A stretch of 64,000 bases of DNA from NCBI GenBank assembly GCA_010909165.1, contig MU008163.1, forward strand, positions 2,046,001 through 2,110,000. Reading direction: 5' to 3'. A program made the translations under genes and the position numbers. Origin of the DNA: Anthoceros angustus (Eukaryota; Streptophyta; Anthocerotopsida; Anthocerotales; Anthocerotaceae). Positions 57,020 to 64,000 of this stretch are shown here, in pieces. The notes beneath the pieces are model-generated. The model had not been told where the DNA came from. It did not search any database and was given only the letters and a program-made list of their open reading frames with translations. Numbering within the stretch: position 1 is the first letter of the stretch; each line of letters starts with the position of its first letter.

Positions 57020-58575
57020 GGGATGCAGCCAAGCATGGACCTAAGCTCAGTTATCACCGCCTCGTGGACAATAGGACTCTAGATTATTCTGTTGCTAAGG
57101 TGGATGATGGGGTGTGGAAGTACGTGGATGAAATCTTTGAGAAGTGGGAGACGAAACAATTGCCTAAACAGGTGGAAGCAGCTCGAGCTCTCACAGCCAA
57201 ACAGTTGAAGTCCCGCAGGAATTCAAGGAAGACAGCAGCAGCCGTTAGAGCAAACTTGGTCATTGACACAAAGGAGCTTAGTATAACGGTGAGAGTATGG
57301 AAGTATTACCAGGGCATCGAATAGTCTGCAGCAAGGAAACAACAACTTGAAGACAACATGCATGAAAGTCATGGCTGGAGAATTGACATTGAAACAAATG
57401 TTCGTCTGGGTGGACAAGGCCAAAAAACTCAACCTCATCCATGTTACACTAGCCAAGCATTTGCACTGTGAGATATTTAAAGAGGTTCAGGAACGATATC
57501 TAGATTATTGCATAGTGAATCAGATTAGTAACTTCCAGCCTGCTTTCAAAAAATCTGGTCAGTGGTCGACGAACACATAGCTATTCCCAAATCAGAGTTG
57601 ATGTCTTGTGGTGCTTCTTGTTCTTTCCTCATGCACAATGGATGCCTTAACACCGGACATTCTAACAGTAGAACGTCCGGTAGTACTTGACTAGTGTGTG
57701 GTGCCTTCCATGTCTGCAGCGTGCTAACACTTGCCTTGAATGGGGTGCCCTACCTGAGGCCTTCAAGGAGCACATATTCAAGGCCAGGGGTTGGAAGCAA
57801 ATGGAGGAGTCGCAACGTGCCTTGATGTCAACCACATTTGAGGCTAAGCTGACGACCATCATGAACGACTCCAAGCCTGACAAATCCAGCAACTGGGATA
57901 TTGTGTGGCAACATATTGAACATGGCCGGGTTTGTGGAGCCTCGACCGTATGCTCTGCTCTTGTTGGACCTCCCTAGAGGCTTGGATCTAGATCCCCAAT
58001 CAAGTGAATATGACACAAGATTTACCAAGCCAGAGTTTGAAGGGGTCATCATGCAGTTCAAAGGCATCACCACATCCTAGATATTTCGTATAGTGATATT
58101 TCATTCTCCGGATGACACCTTAATGAGAGAAGTATTAATGGAGGCATGCAGGGGTGCTGTGACGACATGTTACTGGCATAAAACCAATGTCATGGCATTT
58201 TTAGAAGACAAGTTGTATGATGTAGGTGACTTTTTCACTTGTGCCGCTAGCAGCTTGGATAAGGACTGTGTGCCTCAGCCATTTGTACTGAGAGAAACCA
58301 CGCAACTTGGCTGTGGAGTGACAACTTTGTTTGCTGACCGAGCAATCGAACTAAAATTATGTTACAACACAACAGATGATCGAGTTGTTTGCCCTTATTA
58401 GAAGCCCCTAAGACTCTGGAAGAGTGAGATTGGGTGTTAGACGGGTGTGTTGGGTTGGGATCTGGTAAGATAGTAGTTGTGCAGTTATCCCATAATGTCA
58501 TCTCTGTTGATGTGGATCCCAGGTGCGCTCAATTCATGGATCATTCATTCATCTTTGAAACAATTCCATAGACAA

Positions 58576-59289
58576 CTGGCTGATGGAAAAGGAGGAGGTA
58601 GGCGAGGAGCCAGGCTATGCAGGCAGTCTGACCTTTCATAAGGAGCCCATGGTGAACAACATGGCTAGTGGCCGGGGTTCCTATGTGTCTTTGAAGTAGA
58701 GATCGACGAGGAAGTCTGAGACCAAAGGTCATATGGCATGTGGTAAAGTGGCTCCAGTCGAGAACCCAATGGTCACCGAGGATGCGGAGCAACAGGTGAG
58801 AGAAGCATAGGAGCCTCCTTCTGCGGCTTGGGTTGACAGATCTGGATGTAGGTTTGGAGAACGCTGCTCCAAAGAACGAGCTGTGACTAGTAGACAGTGG
58901 ATAGGCTGCGTTTTTGTTTAGGGGAATCTGGTAGGAGGATACGGTGTAGGTCTTAAGCACCGGACAGCTGGTGGTAGGTGGTAGATCGTTCAGCCCAACA
59001 TGCCATGACATGCCATCGTACACAGTATTCGCTTTTATAGGCTGCATACAGGCGTTCACAATCATCGCCTGTTTTCACAGATGGTTCGCAGTTTAAAACA
59101 CGTTTAAAACACCCTCACACACTGCTTGATGGGTGTGATCAGACAGATGTAGTAGTGATCTGAATGCTGTAAGCCTTGCGTGTTTACAAATCCTGGTGGC
59201 ACACTGCCTGCTGGTGTTCCCCACCCCGTGACATTGGTCTCCCTCTTGCAAGCACGGGGAAGCGTGGGAAGCCTGGCTATAAAGAGGGG
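58576..59289. other. Gene-free stretch after the methyltransferase relic
   Basis: No recognisable gene. A long minus frame at 58541-59065 shows no family pattern and is probably chance. It may hold the decayed 3' end of the relic. Confidence 0.5.
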
Positions 59290-59636
59290 AAGGATGTTCA
59301 CGCGCAAATTAAAGGAGGTCAGCAGGACGAGTTGTATGGGCAGATGAGAGAAAGTCGGGTGTTGAAGCGGATAGACATGTTAGCGGGGCAGTTCTCAAAG
59401 CGTGTACCAGTGCAGCAGGTCCGGTATCAGGCAAACAGGGCCATCGTGTATGTTGGGACTTGGTAGACATACATGCAAAATGTAGCAGCTTAGAGAAAGC
59501 TCGTAAAGTTCTTAACAGCTTGCCCACAAAAGATGTGGTGTCGAGGACTGCTATGATTGCCGGAAATGTTGAACAAGGGCTCGGGACTGTATGCGGGCTC
59601 GCACTTTCAAAAGAGCCAGATAAACGTTCAGGCTCG
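59290..59636 (+). pseudogene. Pentatricopeptide-repeat (PPR) gene fragment
   Basis: The plus strand reads GKDVHAQIKG (59299-59328) and, after degenerate text and a frame change, LVDIHAKCSSLEKARKVL followed by NSLPTKDVVSRTAMIAG (59462-59565). This is the PLS-type PPR pattern (VHA-x-I, D-M-Y-A-K-C-G, A-R-K-V-F, D-V-V-S-W-T-A-M-I-A-G), with the conserved Trp changed to Arg. Only about two repeats remain, no start or DYW domain, and stops interrupt it. It is an old fragment lying against the 3' end of LTN1 on the other strand. Confidence 0.7.
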
Positions 59637-62600
59637 TTAAAATGGGGACTGACACAACGGGCAAGTTGACTTGTGTGAAGTGTCGAACCACTTGTATAGG
59701 CATGCAGAATGGAATTTGTGCTTGCAGGTTTTGCAAGCAAGCCTTGGAAGGGTGTGATTCGAAGTGTGAATGATGCTGTAGCAGATAGGGCATTCTTCCA
59801 CACCCTCAAATTCTCGATCGACGTTGCGTTTCCAGATCTGGACAGCTTCTGAGACAGCACCATTCTGCAGATGCACGAGACAGTTAGGTGAAATTTGGTT
59901 CCTCCAAGCACCAGGCATGACACGGCAAGTGAGGAAGCAAACCTGATTTCTCAAAAATGTTGCTATCGAAAGAAGCCATTTTCGTGATCTGGTTTCACTG
60001 ATCCCCATTCTCCGAGTCCACTCAACCTCAGGTGCTCGCAGAGGATACGAGGCTGGGAGGCGAATCAGTATGTCCATGCCTGCCTCCTCCTTCTTGTAGA
60101 ATGCAGTGACTTCTCGTGTGGTGCGGTTTGCTTTGATCGATAAGGTTTCTTCTGCAACCGCTGAAGCTTGCACCTGAAGCAACAGAAGGGTGAGCACTTC
60201 CGTACTCAATGAGATTATATTAGCTGCTTAGCAGTCGAAAGGTGGATGCAAACTCAGATAAACCTGGGAAAACTCCTCAGCTAGAAGCTCCGGACTGCAG
60301 TGAGTTGTGGTGAAGACTTCAATCGCTGTAGCAAGTCCCCGATTGTGTATACCCGTAAACCAAATCCGAACGCAGGCTGGCAGCACCCGCAGTAGTAATC
60401 CATAGATTGCACCTGCCAGTGATGCCATTTCCTCCTTCCCGACTGGCCACAAGCCTTCCACAGCAAATGCGACGGACCCAGTATTTGTTGCTCGTCTTGC
60501 AGCAGTGGCAGGACCACTCAACTTGGCTCCAGCTGAAGAAATTTTCCTTGACCCAGACGAGGTACGCTCCAAGGGGATATGCTGGAATAGGCAATCAAGA
60601 AGCCTGCTAGGGATGTCCAAATCCTGAGCATACTGCACCAATCTCTCCCTTGCTCGAGACATGGGTGGGAGATTTTGTAGTCGCGTCAAAAAGAGAGACC
60701 AACTCAGGAAGTAACGAACCTGCCTCAAAGACGGGAAAGTCAGACCTCGATACCAGATCCTGCAAACACAGTCTTCAAAGATGACAATGCAGAGACACAA
60801 TTGCTTGCAAGGACTTACCCGCAATGATGACGTGAGTGGAGAGCTCTGAATTACAGCCGAAGGAGCCTCCAACTGGGACGAGAGCTCTTGCCGAATCTGC
60901 GCAAGTGCTTGAGGAGGAGAACCATCATCTCCACTCCCAGCACCACCCTCTTCCCCCTCATCCGTTTGCCCTCCATGATCTGCACTGACCACTCCTTTGG
61001 TTACAGCCAACTGCTCCAGTGGTTCCGAGGATAGGAACTGATATGCAGTCCATTGCAAGGAGTCAATTGGCTCAGGGCAGAACAGCAGTGCGTACAGAGC
61101 ACTGATGGAAGTGACCCCAATCCCCCACAGATCAGCAGCACGAACTGCTGCCTCCCTTGTTCTGCCTGACGTGCTGACAGCAACATCAGAAATGCTGTCC
61201 CACAGCCTTGTATCCACTTTCCGCCCTGATGCAACAACCGATCTAACTCGATCTCCATCATATGAGGCAGCTGCTGCTGCCTCAGCCATGCCTGTTGCAA
61301 GAAGAAGTCGTAATATATCTGCCATCGCCCTGATGTCTGCCATTTCCCAACTAGCTTGCTTCAGCTGCTCCCAAGAGTCTGTTCCAATGGCACTCTCAAA
61401 GTCGGTAAGCGCCTTCACTAGAGAAACAACTGAAATAGCAATGGTAAAGAGTTTGCTAGCACTATTCCCCTCAACTGCATGGGGAAGAACCATCCCAAGG
61501 GCATCTTTGCTTTCTGGGATTGCCTCGACTACTGACTCTGTAAATTCCTCAAACATCAGAACTGCAGCCTCAAGCCACTTGCGCACTCGACTCAGGACAA
61601 ACTCCCAGTCATCTTTACTGAAACTTTTCCAGCAATAGGCAACTGTGACCGCAACTAGCTTGGCTAGACTCAGCTCCACATCCTGCTCCCACAAAGGGTC
61701 TAGCTTCAAATCCTCCTGAATTGGTATAGTGCGGAGTATTGCAGCTTGGGCAGCAACTGCTGCCCTAGCTTCTCGAGAGAACTGCTTCCGTAACAGAGCC
61801 AGAAGGAGCTCCCTCTCCTGTGCACTAATTACCGCAGTTGAAGCAGCCACCATGGTTGCCACTCCCCCAGATGGATTCAGTGGAAAGCATGACACTACCA
61901 GGCGAATCCAGAACAATGCATCTGATGCAAAACATACATTGCATGTCAATTTACAAAGCTCAACAAACAAATCAGCTACTAAGCCAAAAAACTGTCAACC
62001 AAGAGAAGGACCTCACCAGCACCTTGCACTCCCCTTTCAGAGGCAACCAGAGGGGGCCACCTTAATGCAGTGGTCAGCCATTCAGAAACTGATAACTCCA
62101 CATCTCTCGAGCAGCTTTCATCAGATTCCAAAATATTTTCCTTCAAGCTGGGTTCCTCAGAAATTCGCTTCCGTAAGACTGGCATCAAAACGGAAAGCAC
62201 TAGTGGTAAGACCTTCAAATTTTCTTGCACAGACAGATTGCCTGGGCGATCTTGGAGAACATGCTCAGAGAATATCGCATATGCATCAACCTTAGCATCA
62301 TGGCCTCCCCTTTCCAGCAAGGATCTTAAGAGGAGCAACAGTGCACGCAAAGGTGCACAACCAAAGTTATGGAGTTCATCTTCTCCGGTATCCCAGAGCA
62401 TCCCAAAAGACTCGCTGCTTTCAGTCTTTGCAATTGCTGAAACGCCTTGAAATAGTGAGCAAACTGTCATATCACAGAGCTCTCGCTCCGGCGTTCCTAC
62501 AGCAGCTTGCCCACACTCTTTCAAGAATGGTACTATGGACTGCATAGCCCCACCATTTGGCCACTGCCAGGTGCATAAAAGCTCTAACGCAAGCCACACT

Positions 62601-64000
62601 CTGCAAGGTTTCTTCACCAAGTAGACTTGCTTGCCCAAAGTAATCTCTTGACCTGAGCAAGCCACATTCTCAGGCCTGGCTGCTTGTTGGAGCTTGGCAG
62701 ACTGCACAGAATGGCTGAATAATACCAGGGCAGAAGGCAAAGAATCCACAAATGATGCGAACTGTCTGTGTGCGTCTTCCTGCAGAGGAGGCTCAGACAG
62801 ATTAGTAGGCATCCTGGAATTGCGACTTTATCATGCTCACTGGACAACACGTGAAAGGCCAACATATTCAGCGACACAATTTTTTCAAGTGACAAAAGAA
62901 AATGTTAAAAGAGACCACTATTGGTAATCATGAGAGAATGTAAGGAAAGAGTGTCAGACTACCTGATCCACGTCCTGTTTTCCTGGAGACCGTAACACTG
63001 ACATGCTCCCCGGTTTCTGGGAGCTACCATCTGTCCACCGAGGCCAGGAATCATTGGAAGCCAAAAGTAGCTCCATAGTTTCATCAAGGTCTTCCGCATC
63101 CTGACAGAAATTTTCACTCAGCTCCAAAGCCCAGCTTGCAGACCTGCGAATCAGTTGATGGCCTTCTTCATCGTCTTTTTCAAAGATTGCAAATCTTATG
63201 CACCTAGTCAAAATCCACCTTAGATGACTTTTACTGAAAGCACTTAGTTTCTCGTAGAAGGGTTGTGAAACTTTGTCAGTAATCACCTTCAGGGACTCCA
63301 AGAAGCCATTTCTGGCGTCCATCCCGACTTTAGACACAGGATCAGCAGCCTCACTGGCTGAGGCAATCTTAACACTGCTGCGTTCAGAACTATCTATGAA
63401 ATTGTCCTCGTCTGCTGCATCCACGTCACTTTCATACTCTTCAGACTCAATTCCTGCATTGTGCACGTGACTTGCATGTGCCCATTTGAGACAGTAGATT
63501 GTAGCAACAATGTTGGCAGAGATTTTGATATCGAAGTCTGTTGTTGAGAGAACACCAATACACTCTCCAATAACGTCCAGTGCGCACTTTGCCAGCACCC
63601 ACATATCATCTCCTGTGCAGGTTTCGTCCATCTCGTCATGTTGAAAACTTTCTACTAGAGTGGACGAGATAAGGGCTGATGCTTGTATCGCCCATTCGTA
63701 GTTTGTGTGTCTAAGTACGGCAAGCAGTCTGTCGAGGAGTCTGGTCAAAATTGATGTAGCTGCAGGGGTAGACACCATGAGGGTAGGGGTCTCTTTGCTT
63801 TCCAGTGCATGCCTGCAAAAGAACAAGCGACATATTTGTCATGGAGAGTAACTTTCCCCCAAATTGATGTATGTCAACTTCAGCTGACTGCAAATACACA
63901 TGACCCCCGAGTAATACTAAACTTTGCAGTCCTGACCTTAGAAGCTGGAGGCAAGACGGGTTCACTATGTCAGCACTCCTGGCAACAGAAACAATTGCTT
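59637..64000 (-). CDS. LTN1: Listerin E3 ubiquitin ligase (LTN1), C-terminal ~1230 residues, cut by window edge
   Basis: RING E3 of the ribosome-associated quality-control complex, which ubiquitinates stalled nascent chains on 60S subunits. Exons within the window, 5' to 3': 63978-63937, 63812-62963, 62779-61993, 61921-60819, 60719-60264, 60173-59943, 59864-59637; phases agree across all joins. Further 5' exons lie beyond 64000. Seen: long HEAT-like helices (LTRLLDRLLAVLRHTNYEWA; ANIVATIYCLKWAHASHVH; LFWIRLVVSCFPLNPSGG), LQNLPPMSRARERLVQYA, LDCLFQHIPLE, then an RWD-like region (TTREVTAFYKKEEAGMDILI; LPASYPLRAPEVEW). The C-terminal RING reads CPICYSIIHTSNHTLPRLAC, CKTCKHKFHSACLYKWF and CPLCQSPF before TAA. 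The donor at 61993 (A|GTTTTT) is weak; the last intron (78 nt) is a multiple of three and lacks stops, so its retention would not break the frame. Confidence 0.94.

Larger units (their letters stand above)
55215..58575 (+). pseudogene. Decayed ParB-like domain / DNA methyltransferase gene
   Basis: Prokaryote-style architecture in a plant chromosome. After an acidic, low-complexity N-terminus and a basic patch (RASRNKRKRIESAL) comes a ParB/sulfiredoxin-like domain, present twice: KLDLAWVEALMQKM, VIVDPAQCPNKNSFDMDRV, YMLGGNHSFQARSRLLDLYP, and ATDHNTIADARKTFTFIDR. Then follows a linker (RTLDYSVAKVDDGVWKYVDE), helical text to about 57900, and a methyltransferase-like unit. That unit has a motif-IV-position strand LLLLDLPRGLDLDP (57958-57999), RIVIFHSPDDTLM, and YWHKTNVMAFLED. 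Last is a motif-I-like SAM loop VLDGCVGLGSG (58434-58466) followed by VISVDVDPRCAQFM. Motif IV before motif I is the beta-class order. It is broken by in-frame TAG 58078-58080, another stop before motif I, several frameshifts and the tandem duplication. The usual DPPW/DPPY is DLPR here. A possible intron ends at 57719. The call is inferred from motifs only. Confidence 0.62.

Noticed and set aside
58541..59065. 174-codon minus-strand frame
   Set aside because: No homology recognised; overlaps the decayed end of the methyltransferase relic on the other strand.

Overview
The window is nuclear DNA of a land plant. Every intact gene is eukaryotic and most are split by short GT-AG introns, commonly 70-230 bp. 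The families fit Viridiplantae: a GPI-type matrix metalloproteinase, an EER5/THP1-like PCI protein, a SERK-ectodomain-like LRR protein, a CYSTM-like protein, and a plant alpha/beta hydrolase. The short introns, moderate GC of the coding exons, PPR debris and a ParB-methyltransferase relic suggest a seedless plant (bryophyte or lycophyte grade). The species cannot be read from the sequence. Exon models were built by hand from splice sites, reading-frame phase and family knowledge. For each spliced gene the exon lengths sum to an intact reading frame.

Layout. 1-8.4 kb is gene-dense: the end of a metalloproteinase (+), a ten-exon pfkB sugar kinase (-), a seven-exon unknown protein with a possible transit peptide (+), and an intronless BAH/TFIIS chromatin gene (-) broken by a 683-bp tandem duplication. 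8.4-14.3 kb is repeat-rich: an in-frame lysine/alanine minisatellite, a 340-bp tandem array, a decayed non-LTR retrotransposon and a broken ZNFX1-type helicase. 14.3-15.3 kb is a PHO88/SND3 gene. 15.3-20.5 kb is AT-rich with a decayed Ty3/gypsy gag. 20.7-32 kb is gene-dense again: EER5/THP1, HMCES (SRAP) divergent from a RING E3, a secreted LRR protein, a CYSTM-like protein and a ZIP transporter. 32-43.4 kb is mostly non-coding: a microRNA-like hairpin near 33.6 kb, tandem arrays, a complete but non-autonomous 3.8-kb Copia element with 5-bp target duplications, and a dispersed repeat pair. 43.5-52.8 kb holds a 14-exon alpha/beta hydrolase with a C-terminal UIM and the alanyl-tRNA synthetase gene, separated by satellite-like arrays. 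53-58.6 kb holds two large tandem duplications and a decayed gene joining a ParB-like domain to a beta-class-like DNA methyltransferase. 59.6-64 kb is the C-terminal part of Listerin (LTN1), running off the right edge.

The genes do not form an operon or evident pathway. There is a loose theme of genome and proteome quality control (HMCES with a PCNA-binding motif, a RING E3, Listerin, alanyl-tRNA synthetase), which is probably coincidental. The most unusual items are the ParB-methyltransferase relic, the microRNA-like hairpin, and three separate tandem duplications of 0.7-1.2 kb, each with short microhomology at its junction. Those duplications may be real or may be assembly artefacts.
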